64,000 nt of DNA from Ornithinibacillus gellani (lineage in GTDB: Bacteria > Bacillota > Bacilli > Bacillales > Amphibacillaceae), in NCBI RefSeq assembly GCF_003730295.1, contig NZ_QTSZ01000008.1:16903-80902 (forward strand). The letters run 5' to 3'. Below the pieces are notes generated by a model. That model was not told the DNA's origin. It did not search any database and worked only from the letters and a program-made list of their open reading frames with translations. The position numbers were made by a program, and so were the translations under genes. Positions 29,768-39,342 of the stretch are shown here, in pieces; the first letter of the stretch is position 1, and each line of letters starts with the position of its first letter.

Positions 29768-31075
29768 CTATCGATCGATAATTTGACCCATAATCAATCC
29801 TTTTCCAACTAGCTTCCTATCATTCCATACCTCTACATCTACCTTCGCATAAATCCTACCAGCTTCTAACAGAACGGGTTTAATTACCAGTTGACTATCA
29901 ATAGGTACCGGTTTAATAAAGTAGATTGTTAAATTCTCTACGACAAAGTCGCCCTTATTTAAATACAATAACAAACGACTGCTGGCTTCCGTAATTAAAG
30001 CTGTAAAAACACCATTGGAGAGCGTACCCAACTGATTGGTCATCTGTGGAATAACTTTTGTTCGGTAGACCGTTTCTTCTCCATCTTCTACTTTCATATT
30101 ACTGGCAACAATGTCATCAATTGTATCACCGATTTGTGGCTGACGCTGTATTTGCTGTAAAGCTTTAATAACGTCCTGCCGAGAAATAACACCTCGCAGG
30201 GTATTGGACTGATCTACAACTGGGACAAGCTCTATGCCCTCCCAAACCATCATATGTGCTACATAAGCCAATGAAGTTTTTTGTTGTACGACCAACGGAT
30301 TCTTCGTCATAATGGAATCAATTATTGCATCTTCTCTCACACCAATAATATCTTTGGAAGTAACCATACCAACAATTCGATTATGATCATCTATTACTGG
30401 ATATCTTGTATGCTTGCTATCTGCATTTAACTCATACCAAGCCCTAACATGATCATTCTTTCTTAAATAATACGTCTGTTGAAATGGTGTAAAAATATCA
30501 CCAACAAAAACAATTTCTTTTTTGATCAACTGATCATAAATTGCCCGATTAATCATAGCTGCCACTGTAAACGTATCATAGCTTGTAGAAATGATTGGCA
30601 ACTTTTTTTCATCTGCAAGTTGTTTAATATGATCCTCTGTGTCAAAGCCCCCAGTAATTAAAACAGCTGCACCTTCGTTTAAAGCTAACTCTTGGGCCTC
30701 CAGGCGATTCCCAACAATCAATAAAGAATCAGCTTCTGTGTAGCGCATCATTGCATCTAATTCCATTGCTCCGATTAGAAATTTATTTAGCGTTTTATGA
30801 AGCCCTTCTCTACCTCCGAGAACTTGTCCATCAATAATATTGACTACCTCAGCAAAGGTAAGGCGTTCAAAGTTCTCTTTTTTCTTACGTTCAATTCGTA
30901 TCGTGCCTACTCTTTCAATCGTACTAACTAAGCCTTGGTTTTCTGCTTCTTTTATTGCACGGTAAGCTGTGCCCTCACTAACATGTAATGTACGTGCAAT
31001 TTGTCGAACAGAAATTTTGCTGCCGACCTCAAGCGAAATAATATGTTGGATAATCAGTTCATGCTTTGTCGTCAC
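29768..31075 (-). CDS. ytoI: YtoI, HTH-DRTGG-CBS-hot-dog multidomain protein
   Basis: 435 aa from GTG 31075. Order: winged-helix (residues 1-65, ISVRQIARTLHVSEGTAYRAI), DRTGG domain (about 70-180), two CBS domains (about 185-300), and a C-terminal hot-dog thioesterase-like domain (about 320-430). Likely a ligand-sensing regulator that links acyl-CoA or nucleotide binding to DNA binding; the ligand is unknown. Family members start M-x-TKHE, so GTG 31075 is preferred to GTG 31084. Confidence 0.88.
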   Translation of the reverse strand: MTTKHELIIQHIISLEVGSKISVRQIARTLHVSEGTAYRAIKEAENQGLVSTIERVGTIRIERKKKENFERLTFAEVVNIIDGQVLGGREGLHKTLNKFLIGAMELDAMMRYTEADSLLIVGNRLEAQELALNEGAAVLITGGFDTEDHIKQLADEKKLPIISTSYDTFTVAAMINRAIYDQLIKKEIVFVGDIFTPFQQTYYLRKNDHVRAWYELNADSKHTRYPVIDDHNRIVGMVTSKDIIGVREDAIIDSIMTKNPLVVQQKTSLAYVAHMMVWEGIELVPVVDQSNTLRGVISRQDVIKALQQIQRQPQIGDTIDDIVASNMKVEDGEETVYRTKVIPQMTNQLGTLSNGVFTALITEASSRLLLYLNKGDFVVENLTIYFIKPVPIDSQLVIKPVLLEAGRIYAKVDVEVWNDRKLVGKGLIMGQIIDR

Positions 31076-31145
31076 AAAAATCACCGACCTTCAACTGTAC
31101 TAGTTATTATTTTAAATTTTATTATACAGTTGATTTATCACGAAC

Positions 31146-31373
31146 TCAAAGATTATATGATTCTCTTTCCTTTTCATATTCCTGTTCCATAACTGGCGGG
31201 TTCGTCATTTGTAAAAGCGTTGCCAAATTTCCACCGACGACGAGCAGGAATAAACCAATCCAGCAGCCCCAAAATATTTTTTCAATTCCTGTAGCTGCAT
31301 AAGGAATGAATGGCCAAGCAAAATAAAGAAAAAATCCTGCCAATAACAAGCGTAATACCGCATAATGCCGCAT
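31146..31373 (-). CDS. small membrane protein, 75 aa
   Basis: Two membrane helices (residues 5-25 and 33-55, MRHYAVLRLLLAGFFLYFAW...). ATG at 31373 has an AAGGAGG site 9 bases upstream. It lies between prepilin peptidase and ytoI, same strand. No family recognised. Confidence 0.7.
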   Translation of the reverse strand: MRHYAVLRLLLAGFFLYFAWPFIPYAATGIEKIFWGCWIGLFLLVVGGNLATLLQMTNPPVMEQEYEKERESYNL

Positions 31374-31460
31374 AAAAATCAACCTCCTTCTTAAAAATTA
31401 TATGAATAAATAGGAATTGTAGAACCCAACACAAAGCTGGAATGAAAATCCTTACATGCA

Positions 31461-32210
31461 TCAATAAAAGGAGGCATACCACATGTATAATGGATTTCCG
31501 TAAAAATAGGAGATGATTGTGGCAATTGCGATATAAGGTACGAATGGAACTGGTTGACGACGATCTATCCTCCTTGTTAATAATAGCAGCCCACCAATTA
31601 CAGCACCAAAGGTACATGCCAAAAACAAGGTCATAAGAACGAGCTTCATCCCGAGCATCCATCCAAGTAAGCCAAATAACTTCATATCTCCCGCTCCCAT
31701 TCCACCATTACTAATCAAAATCATCATGCCTACTACTCCAAAGCCTGCAGCAGCACCAATGAAAGAGTCCATAAATGGCTTTTTAAGTATAATGTTATCA
31801 ACCAGTATTATAAATGGTAAAAAAAATAGAAGCAGTTGATTGGGGATAACCATAAATTTCAGGTCTGATACAAGCACAATCATTAACAACGAAACGAGCA
31901 ATAATGCACCTAACAATTCCCATTTGATTCCAATGTTGATATAACAAAAGGCATATAATGAACCTGTAAGTAATTCCATGAATGGATATAGTACAGAGAT
32001 GTGGGTTTTACAGCAACGGCTTCTTCCCCGTTGTATAATATAGGAAAGAACTGGGAGTAACTCATAGAATTTCAAAGGGGTGTGACAGTGGCAACAGGCA
32101 GATCGTTCCCAAAGGAAGGGTTTTCTCAGGGGTAAACGGAAACCAACAACAAGAAAAAAAGAACCAAATAATAATCCATAAATAAAACTATACAAGAAAT
32201 ACCAATCCAT
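31461..32210 (-). CDS. Prepilin peptidase (ComC/PilD type A24)
   Basis: 249 aa, about seven membrane helices. N-terminal zinc-ribbon domain and the two catalytic aspartates: SDLKFMVIP (about residue 140) and GMGAGDMKLFG (about 195). ATG at 32210 is preferred, with GGAGC 7 bases upstream. Its second Cys pair is odd: GRSRCCKTHI aligns to the usual G-x-C-x-x-C-x-x-x-I with the first Cys replaced by Ser and an extra Cys beside the second. Cleaves type IV prepilin-like competence pseudopilins. No pilin genes are near. Confidence 0.88.
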   Translation of the reverse strand: MDWYFLYSFIYGLLFGSFFLVVGFRLPLRKPFLWERSACCHCHTPLKFYELLPVLSYIIQRGRSRCCKTHISVLYPFMELLTGSLYAFCYINIGIKWELLGALLLVSLLMIVLVSDLKFMVIPNQLLLFFLPFIILVDNIILKKPFMDSFIGAAAGFGVVGMMILISNGGMGAGDMKLFGLLGWMLGMKLVLMTLFLACTFGAVIGGLLLLTRRIDRRQPVPFVPYIAIATIISYFYGNPLYMWYASFY

Positions 32211-32239
32211 CGCATCAGCTCCAATCAACATATCATAAC

Positions 32240-32268
32240 CGACACCCGGAAACTGCAACCGGGTGTCG
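32240..32268. terminator. hairpin between ytkL and prepilin peptidase gene
   Basis: CGACACCCGG, 9-base loop, CCGGGTGTCG; perfect 10-base GC-rich stem. No T run follows on the minus strand, so it may be a processing or attenuation structure. Confidence 0.5.
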
Positions 32269-32288
32269 TTCAATACATCAACCAATCG

Positions 32289-32969
32289 TTATAATTCTAA
32301 CGTATCACCTATTTTCATCACTTTTCCTTCACCTGTCTTCACCCGACTGGCAAAGGCTTCCGGATCCTGTTTAATAACTGGGAATGTATTGTAATGGACA
32401 GGAACAACCATTTTTGCACCAATCCAATCTGCAGCGATTAATGCATCTTCTGGTCCCATTGTGAAGTTGTCACCAATTGGAACAAATGCCAAATCAATAT
32501 CATTTTGTTCGCCAATTAATTTCAAGTCAGAAAATAGTCCTGTATCACCAACATGATAAATCGTTTTTCCCTCTATTGTCAGCAAAATTCCTCCAGGCAT
32601 CCCTGTGTATACAAAAGTTCCATCTGGTTCTTCATATGATGAACTATGAAATGCTTGTGTAAATTTAACCGTACCAAAATCAAAAGTATATGCTCCGCCG
32701 ATATTCATTCCGTGCGTCTTTAAACCTTGTTGACCTAAATAAACGGCTAGCTCATTTAATGCAATCACAAGCGAATGATTACGTTTCGCAATTTCCACCG
32801 TATCCCCAACGTGATCATTATGACCATGCGTTAATAAAATAACATCCGCTTTGACAGACGCCGGGTCCAAGTCACATGCTTCATTTCCTGATAAGAACGG
32901 ATCAATGAGCAGATTCATTTGATTTGTTTCAATTGCTACAACAGAATGTCCATGGTAAGAAACCTTCAA
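32289..32969 (-). CDS. ytkL: YtkL, UPF0173 metallo-beta-lactamase-fold hydrolase
   Basis: 226 aa. MBL motifs: [14 protein letters not shown] (HxHxDH), DTGLFSDLK, and a C-terminal VPVHYNTFP. Predicted metal-dependent hydrolase; substrate unknown. TTG start at 32969 with AAGGA about 10 bases upstream. Neighbours differ from B. subtilis: upstream is the repeat array and pspA. Confidence 0.9.
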   Translation of the reverse strand: MKVSYHGHSVVAIETNQMNLLIDPFLSGNEACDLDPASVKADVILLTHGHNDHVGDTVEIAKRNHSLVIALNELAVYLGQQGLKTHGMNIGGAYTFDFGTVKFTQAFHSSSYEEPDGTFVYTGMPGGILLTIEGKTIYHVGDTGLFSDLKLIGEQNDIDLAFVPIGDNFTMGPEDALIAADWIGAKMVVPVHYNTFPVIKQDPEAFASRVKTGEGKVMKIGDTLEL

Positions 32970-33124
32970 GAATCTTCATTCCTTTCATTTGTTGATTATC
33001 CAACCAATTGATGAGTCAGTTGGGAGCACTTTATTCCTCCATCTAAAAAAGTGCATATTACAATGTTCGACACGAACGATTATATTCCTCTTTTTTAAAA
33101 TGAAATGCTATAACATAAGGAAGT

Positions 33125-33750
33125 ATAAAGTGAAACTTCAATCTGTGGGGCGGTTTCGCTCTTCCCCCACTGATTGTTAGTTGAACCAATCAGGCCTTTA
33201 CTGGCTGTTGATACCCCACTTACAATTCTATTTATCAAGAAAAACTCTTGATGTGGGGATCTTACAGCCAGTTAATCTGTGATAAAGTGAAACTTCAATC
33301 TGTGGGAGTTTTTCGCTCTTCCCCCACCGATTGTTAGTTGAACCAATCAGGTCTTTACTGGCTGTTGATACCCCACTTACAATTCTCCTTTTCAACAAAA
33401 ATTCTTGATGTGGGGATCTTACAGCCAGTTAATCTGTGATAAAGTGAAACTTCAATCAGTGGGGTTTTTCGCACTTCTCCCACTGATTGTTAGTTGAACC
33501 AATCAGGCCTTTACTGGCTGTTGATACCCCACTTACAATTCTCCTTTTCAACAAAAATTCTTGATGTGGGGATCTTACAGCCAGTTAATCTGTGATAAAG
33601 TGAAACTTCAATCAGTGGGGTTTTTCGCACTTCTCCCACTGATTGTTAGTTGAACCAATCAGGCCTTTACTGGCTGTTGATACCCCACTTACAATTCTCC
33701 TTTTCAACAAAAATTCTTGATGTGGGGATCTTACAGCCAGTTAATCTGTG
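33125..33750 (+). repeat. four tandem copies of the ~156-bp repeat family A
   Basis: Units at about 33125-33281, 33282-33438, 33439-33594 and 33595-33750 (157, 157, 156, 156 bases). Units 3 and 4 look identical; units 1 and 2 differ at a few bases. Each holds two hairpins: arms AATCAGTGGG / CCCACTGATT (33454-33463 with 33479-33488 in unit 3) and a long one with ACTGGCTGT / ACAGCCAGT (33513-33521 with 33577-33585) enclosing ACCCCAC / GTGGGG. No spacers and no open frame. A fifth copy is at 7984-8141. The remaining sequence of the 32970-33992 gap has no gene; a short stem AACCTGG/CCAGGTT is near 33830-33857. Confidence 0.85.
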
Positions 33751-33992
33751 AGAAATGAACATGCTTTTTCACGTCAGTGTATTTTATTAATATGCTCTAA
33801 CTTACTCCATTTCAGCTTTCAGGATAACCTGGTTTTTTCATGCAAATTTCCAGGTTTTCTATCATCCTTGAAACAAGCGATTTGCGGATTATATGTTCAT
33901 TATAAATTTAAAAAAGACATCCTACACCAGCGCTCCAACTACATGATAGAAAGTGGTGGAAGCGCAGCATAGGAATGCCCTATTTGCATGGT

Positions 33993-34658
33993 TTATTCTT
34001 TACCCATTTTTTTCTTTAATGCAACAATTTCATCATCGACATCCGTATCTAATTTAGCAATTTCATCATCTAGGGAACGACTTGCCTCTGATAATTCTTC
34101 ACTTGTATCTGCCTCTGCTTCAAAACGAAGCACTTTTTCTTCCATTCGCTCAAAGCCTTGTTTCGAATCATCACTACCAATGGAAGACATCGCACGGTTA
34201 ATTTTAGTGCGTGTTTTAGCTGTTTCAGCACGAGCTTTTAGGGAATCTTTTTTCAGCTGCATTTGCTGGTATTCCTTTTTCATTTCAGATAGCTTATTCT
34301 TTAATGTTTCAGAATCCTTGGTTGCTTCCTCCCATGACTCCTTTAACATCAATGCTTGTTTTTCATAATCCTTCTTTTCCTGTAATGCACGTCTGGCTAA
34401 ATCATCATTGCCGGCATCAATTGCTTTTTCTGCCTGGCTTTGTCTTTTATCAACCATTGCCTGTGCATCATCCGCTTTTCGCTTCAACATCTTTTCACTA
34501 GCAATCTGTTTTGCGACAGCTGCTTCTGCATCCCGGATATCTTCTCCCATATTACGCATAAATTGTTCCAGCATATGAACTGGATCTTCTGCCTTATCCA
34601 ACATGGCATTTAATTCGGAGCTGACTATTGTTTTTACTCGTTTAAAAAGTTGAAACAT
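33993..34658 (-). CDS. pspA: PspA/IM30 family phage-shock protein
   Basis: 221 aa, almost all alpha-helical coiled coil, with the N-terminal amphipathic helix MFQLFKRVKTIVSSELNAML and the KAEDPVHMLEQFMRNM segment typical of PspA/Vipp1. It coats stressed membranes and forms ESCRT-III-like assemblies. No PspB/C or LiaIF partners are near. AAGGAGG precedes the ATG. Confidence 0.92.
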   Translation of the reverse strand: MFQLFKRVKTIVSSELNAMLDKAEDPVHMLEQFMRNMGEDIRDAEAAVAKQIASEKMLKRKADDAQAMVDKRQSQAEKAIDAGNDDLARRALQEKKDYEKQALMLKESWEEATKDSETLKNKLSEMKKEYQQMQLKKDSLKARAETAKTRTKINRAMSSIGSDDSKQGFERMEEKVLRFEAEADTSEELSEASRSLDDEIAKLDTDVDDEIVALKKKMGKE

Positions 34659-34994
34659 CTGTTTAGCCTCCTTATAACTGCTTTTATTTATTTTCTATTC
34701 TACTGTAGTACGAATGTCCTTCCCCTAAGGTTTCATATGGACTGAAAAATACTTTTTTTATTTTCGCCTGTAAACAAGAGTCCAATCTCCATTCTCCAAA
34801 ATAGCCATTTTTCATAAACGAATATAAAATTGCAACTTCATACACGAAATCTACATAAACTATTGAACGTTTTGTGAAGTGTTTCTCAAACATGTGCATT
34901 TCTGTTTTTCAGGTATTAATATAGAAAGATATTTGAACCACTTTGTAGTTTTTTAACCCAAATACAGATATTTAAAACAGAAAGGGGAATTTAC
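34659..34994. other. divergent pspA/qoxA intergenic region, nothing assigned
   Basis: 336 bases, AT-rich. It must carry the promoters of pspA (minus) and qoxABCD (plus), but I see no convincing -35/-10 pair or operator. A 71-codon minus-strand frame here lacks a ribosome site. Confidence 0.6.
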
Positions 34995-35903
34995 ATGAAA
35001 GCAAAATGGGCCTTTTTAACATTAGTTTTCACTATTTTCACAGTGCTAACAGGTTGTGAGCCTTTACTTGTTTTGGATCCAAAAGGACCACAGGCAGAAA
35101 CAACTTCTAATGTTATCTGGATATCCATCATTTCTATGTCATTTATTGTGATTACTGTCCTCGTGCTGCTTGTTATTATTCTTTCCAAGTATCGCGCATC
35201 CAAACAGCCGGCGGATTATGAGCCACCTCATATCGAAGGTCATCCTGTAGTCGAAGGTACAATTATCGGTATACCTATATTAATCGTCATTTTCCTCTCG
35301 GTTGTATCCGTTATATCGTCCTATCAAGTTGAATCTACACCAGCAGGTTATGAAGACGAAGAGCCACTTGTCATTTATGCCTCCTCATCAAACTGGAAAT
35401 GGCATTTCAGTTATCCGGAGCAGGACATTGAAACAGTTAACTATGTATTTTTCCCTGCAAATCGTTCCATACAATTTAAACTGTATTCTTATGGACCGAT
35501 AACTAGTTTTTGGATTCCACAACTTGCAGGTCAAAAATACGCAATGGGAGATATGGTTACGAAAATTAATTTAGCAGCTGATGCTCCTGGAGAATTTATG
35601 GGTAGAAACGCAAACTTTAGTGGTGAAGGTTTTGCAGAGAACACATTTAATGCTACCGCATTGTCACAGGAAGACTTTGATAAATGGGTAGAAGATATTA
35701 AAAAAACAGAAGATCCTATCACTGAAGAAAAATTTAATGAATTGTTACAACCAGGACACCTTGGTCAATTATCGTTCACAGGTACACATTTAGATTTCTC
35801 GCCTGCACCTGAAGGAGAACATGCTGGCCATCAGCATGGCGATTCTAGTGATAAAAACCATAGTGAACACGAACAAAATAATAAAGACAAATCATCTAAG
35901 TAA
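34995..35903 (+). CDS. qoxA: QoxA, menaquinol oxidase subunit II
   Basis: 302 aa. Lipoprotein signal with lipobox LTGC about residue 20, two membrane helices (about 38-63 and 86-108), then the extracellular cupredoxin domain. The CuA ligand cysteines of cytochrome c oxidase are absent, which marks a quinol-oxidising enzyme. C-terminal His/Asp/Lys-rich tail (HAGHQHGDSSDKNHSEHE), possibly metal-binding. First gene of qoxABCD. Confidence 0.93.
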   Translation: MKAKWAFLTLVFTIFTVLTGCEPLLVLDPKGPQAETTSNVIWISIISMSFIVITVLVLLVIILSKYRASKQPADYEPPHIEGHPVVEGTIIGIPILIVIFLSVVSVISSYQVESTPAGYEDEEPLVIYASSSNWKWHFSYPEQDIETVNYVFFPANRSIQFKLYSYGPITSFWIPQLAGQKYAMGDMVTKINLAADAPGEFMGRNANFSGEGFAENTFNATALSQEDFDKWVEDIKKTEDPITEEKFNELLQPGHLGQLSFTGTHLDFSPAPEGEHAGHQHGDSSDKNHSEHEQNNKDKSSK

Positions 35904-35983
35904 AATCGATATTTATTAATAGATAAAGACAAGACCACTTACTTTTATTTTGCACGTAAGCTACTCGAAAGGAGTAATAAAAC

Positions 35984-37933
35984 ATGGAATTTTTTGAGAG
36001 ATTCGCCCTTCCCCATCCAGATCCAATGATATATGCATCCATGGTTGCAATCGTTGTTGTTTCCATCGCTATTGTTGCTGGTCTAACCTATTTTAAAAAA
36101 TGGGGTTATTTATGGAATGAATGGTTGACTACTACAGACCATAAACGAATCGGGATCATGTATTTAATTTCAGCTTTGTTAATGTTATTCCGTGGGGGAG
36201 CAGACGCAGTGATGATGCGTATACAGCTTTCCAGTCCGGAAATGGAGTTTTTGAACGCCCAACATTATAATGAAGTGTTTACGACTCACGGAGTTGTTAT
36301 GATCTTCTTTATGGCAATGCCGTTTGTTATTGGTTTAATGAACTATATTGTGCCACTGCAAATTGGAGCAAGAGATGTTGCTTTTCCAAGACTAAATGCA
36401 CTTAGTTTTTGGATGTTCTTCGCCGGCGCGATGTTATTTAACATTTCATTTGTCGTTGGTGGCTCACCAGATGCTGGGTGGACGAATTATTTCCCACTTG
36501 CAGGTAATGAGTTCAGCCCTACTGTCGGAGTGAACTATTATATGTGGGCATTACAAATATCTGGACTTGGTACATTGATGACAGGGATTAACTTCCTTGT
36601 GACCATTTTTAAAATGAGAGCTCCTGGCATGAAGCTAATGAAGATGCCGATGTTTACTTGGTCAGCTCTTATCACAAACGTTATTATTATCTTTGCCTTC
36701 CCTGTTTTGACGGTTGCACTATTAATGGGTACACTTGACCGCCAATTCGGTACTGCTTTATTTACGACTGGGAGTGGCGGAATGGATATGTACTGGGCTA
36801 ACCTATTTTGGGTATGGGGACACCCGGAGGTTTACATCTTAATTCTGCCTGCTTTCGGAATTTATAGTGAGATTATTTCAACCTTCTCACAGCGTAATTT
36901 ATACGGATATAAATCTATGGTAGGCTCGATGGTATTAATTTCGCTTCTCTCCTTCTTCGTATGGGTACACCATTTCTTTACGATGGGACAGGGCGCATTA
37001 ACCAACAGTATTTTTTCTATTACAACGATGGCAATTGCCATTCCAACCGGGATTAAAATATTTAACTGGCTGTTAACGATGTGGAAAGGAAAGATTAGGT
37101 TTACCGTACCAATGCTTTATTCCGTAGCATTTATTCCACTATTTACAGTTGGTGGTGTTACTGGTGTGATGCTTGCAATGGCAAGTGCAGACTATCAGTA
37201 CCATAATACAATGTTCTTGGTCGCACACTTCCACAATACGATTATTCCTGGTGTTGTTTATGCGATGCTCGCGGGACTCACATATTGGTGGCCAAAAATG
37301 TTTGGCTTTAAATTAAATGAAAGAATTGGGAAATGGGCATTCTGGTTTAACGTAATTGGTTTCGTCTTGGCTTTCTTCCCAATGTATCTCACTGGATTAG
37401 ATGGGCAAGCTCGTCGGATGTACACATATTCCGAGTCAACTGGTTTCGGCCCAATGAATATGATTGCCTTTGTTGGCGCAGGTCTATTTGCAATTGCCTT
37501 TATTCTAATTGCCTATAACGTGTTCTATAGTTTCAAGCATTCACCTAGAAATATTGGCGACGATCCATGGAATGGCCGGTCACTTGAATGGGCAACACAT
37601 AATCCAGTACCAGCATACAATTTCGCAATTGAACCTGAAGTGGAATCAAGCCAAGCGTTCTGGGATCATAAACAGAAGAAACACAACCTATTTAAAGGTA
37701 AAATAAGTAAAATACACATGCCGAATAATAGTGGCATTCCGATTATTATGGCCGGTATTCTGTTTGTTTTCGGATTTTCATTTGTCTTTAGCATTTGGCC
37801 AGCAGTTATCATTGCGGCAGTTGCGTTCTTCGCTTGTATGATATACAGCTCGTTTGAAAATGATCAGGGACGTTATATTTCAGAACAAGAAATAAAAGAA
37901 ACGGAAGCAAAATTTGGAGGTGATTCGAAGTGA
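35984..37933 (+). CDS. qoxB: QoxB, menaquinol oxidase subunit I
   Basis: 649 aa, about 14-15 membrane helices. Heme and CuB ligands are visible: THGVVMIFF, WVWGHPEVYILILPAFG, VHHFF, and FLVAHFHNTIIPG. Catalytic heme-copper subunit (aa3-600 type) that reduces oxygen and pumps protons. ATG at 35984 with GGAG upstream; 4-base overlap with qoxC. Confidence 0.97.
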   Translation: MEFFERFALPHPDPMIYASMVAIVVVSIAIVAGLTYFKKWGYLWNEWLTTTDHKRIGIMYLISALLMLFRGGADAVMMRIQLSSPEMEFLNAQHYNEVFTTHGVVMIFFMAMPFVIGLMNYIVPLQIGARDVAFPRLNALSFWMFFAGAMLFNISFVVGGSPDAGWTNYFPLAGNEFSPTVGVNYYMWALQISGLGTLMTGINFLVTIFKMRAPGMKLMKMPMFTWSALITNVIIIFAFPVLTVALLMGTLDRQFGTALFTTGSGGMDMYWANLFWVWGHPEVYILILPAFGIYSEIISTFSQRNLYGYKSMVGSMVLISLLSFFVWVHHFFTMGQGALTNSIFSITTMAIAIPTGIKIFNWLLTMWKGKIRFTVPMLYSVAFIPLFTVGGVTGVMLAMASADYQYHNTMFLVAHFHNTIIPGVVYAMLAGLTYWWPKMFGFKLNERIGKWAFWFNVIGFVLAFFPMYLTGLDGQARRMYTYSESTGFGPMNMIAFVGAGLFAIAFILIAYNVFYSFKHSPRNIGDDPWNGRSLEWATHNPVPAYNFAIEPEVESSQAFWDHKQKKHNLFKGKISKIHMPNNSGIPIIMAGILFVFGFSFVFSIWPAVIIAAVAFFACMIYSSFENDQGRYISEQEIKETEAKFGGDSK

Positions 37934-38526
37934 ATATCGATCAAACAAAGCCTCTCGAATATGGAACACATAAAAATGAAATGAATATATTAGGCTTTTG
38001 GATTTTCCTTGGTGCAGAGATTATGCTATTCGCAACCTTATTCACCTCCTATTTTATTTATGAAAATCGGATTGGTAGTGGACCAAGCGGTGCAGAAATC
38101 TTCGAAATAACACCTGTACTAATTGAAACCATTGTACTGTTAACAAGTAGCTTTACAATAGGACTTGCAATTAATGCGATGCGTTTGAACCGAACGAAAG
38201 CAACACTTTGGTTCCTAGCTATTACATTAGTTCTTGGTGCAACCTTCTTAAGTGTGGAGATCTATGAGTTTATTCACTACTACCATATTGGCGTAACACT
38301 GCAAACAAGCGGTTTTACTGGTATTTTGTTAACGACACTTGGAACACATGGTGCGCATGTTACCTTTGGATTGTTCTGGGGAATTGCCATCTTCCTGCAA
38401 ATTAAAAAACGTGGTTTAACATTAGAAACTGCCAATAAATCTTTTATTTATTCCTTGTACTGGCATTTTCTCGATGTGATGTGGATATTCATTTTCAGCT
38501 TTATCTACTTGAAAGGAATGATGTAA
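37930..38526 (+). CDS. qoxC: QoxC, menaquinol oxidase subunit III
   Basis: 198 aa, five membrane helices; GFWIFLGAEIMLFATLF near residue 20 and WHFLDVMWIFIF at the end are subunit III signatures. Overlaps qoxB by 4 bases and is followed by qoxD after 1 base. GTG start. Confidence 0.96.
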   Translation: MNIDQTKPLEYGTHKNEMNILGFWIFLGAEIMLFATLFTSYFIYENRIGSGPSGAEIFEITPVLIETIVLLTSSFTIGLAINAMRLNRTKATLWFLAITLVLGATFLSVEIYEFIHYYHIGVTLQTSGFTGILLTTLGTHGAHVTFGLFWGIAIFLQIKKRGLTLETANKSFIYSLYWHFLDVMWIFIFSFIYLKGMM

Positions 38527-38527
38527 C

Positions 38528-38812
38528 ATGAAGGAACTATTTCCAATAAAGCAAGTCAATGGCTTTATTTTCTCGTTGCTGCTTACCGTTATAGCACTAA
38601 GCGTCTACTTCATGGATATGTCGTTTAAAGTAGGCATGACCATATTGCTCATCACTGCTTTTATTCAGGCAATCGTGCAATTTGTGTTATTTATGCATGC
38701 AGGCGAGAGTGAAGATAAGCGAACCATTTTTACCACCTTATATTATAGTGCTCTCATTGCACTAGTAACGATATTTGGATCATTACTTACCATGGTTTGG
38801 GATATGATGTAA
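38528..38812 (+). CDS. qoxD: QoxD, menaquinol oxidase subunit IV
   Basis: 94 aa with three membrane helices; IVQFVLFMHAGES is the subunit IV motif. Ends the qox operon, followed by a strong terminator at 38845. Confidence 0.94.
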   Translation: MKELFPIKQVNGFIFSLLLTVIALSVYFMDMSFKVGMTILLITAFIQAIVQFVLFMHAGESEDKRTIFTTLYYSALIALVTIFGSLLTMVWDMM

Positions 38813-38844
38813 GATGTTCAATTAAAATATGCTGCTTTTAATAT

Positions 38845-38876
38845 AAAAGCGAGTGACCATTTGGCCACTCGCTTTT
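38845..38876 (+). terminator. terminator of qoxABCD
   Basis: AAAAGCGAGTG / CACTCGCTTTT, 11-base stem, with TTTTTT at the end. Also serves the convergent minus-strand gene. Confidence 0.9.
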
Positions 38877-38889
38877 TTCATATTTTCAT

Positions 38890-39117
38890 TCATGAAGATA
38901 TGCTTCTATTCCCTTTTCCGATCATTTCTTCCGTTGCTGCAAGGAAAATCCCCATAATCCAAATAAATGTAGCACTCATAATTGCCCCTACACCTATACC
39001 AACTAATGCTTGGTAATCGCTTACGTAAATCCCATAAGAAAATATACCGATACCCAATAGTACCAATGTGCCACAAATATATTTAATAAATTGTAATAAG
39101 GTTGCATGTGATTTCAT
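38890..39117 (-). CDS. small membrane protein, 75 aa
   Basis: Two membrane helices (about 8-30 and 37-60). AGGGAGG 9 bases before ATG supports it. Convergent with qoxD. Not recognised. Confidence 0.7.
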   Translation of the reverse strand: MKSHATLLQFIKYICGTLVLLGIGIFSYGIYVSDYQALVGIGVGAIMSATFIWIMGIFLAATEEMIGKGNRSISS

Positions 39118-39342
39118 TTGAAACGACCTCCCTACATATATTATTTACCTCGTTCACACTTTTGTCAAACATTTTTTTCTAATTTGTGACACTTATAAAA
39201 AATAGATTGACAGATGGATTTAGTGTCAATTACGATTTGGCTACTGTAGGTGATAGATGCGAAAGCAGGATAGAGTTGAAAACATTTTACAGTTCCCATC
39301 CCTACCCTGCTTCATATGCAATAATATATTATTCTTTTATAT

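Noticed and set aside
33125..33750. CRISPR array
   Set aside because: Units are about 156 bases, contiguous, with no variable spacers and no cas genes nearby.
33748..33972. 74-codon plus-strand frame after the repeat array
   Set aside because: Starts at the repeat border without a ribosome site and has unusual composition.
34684..34899. 71-codon minus-strand frame between pspA and qoxA
   Set aside because: No ribosome site before the ATG, no recognisable motif, and it lies in a region that must hold promoters.
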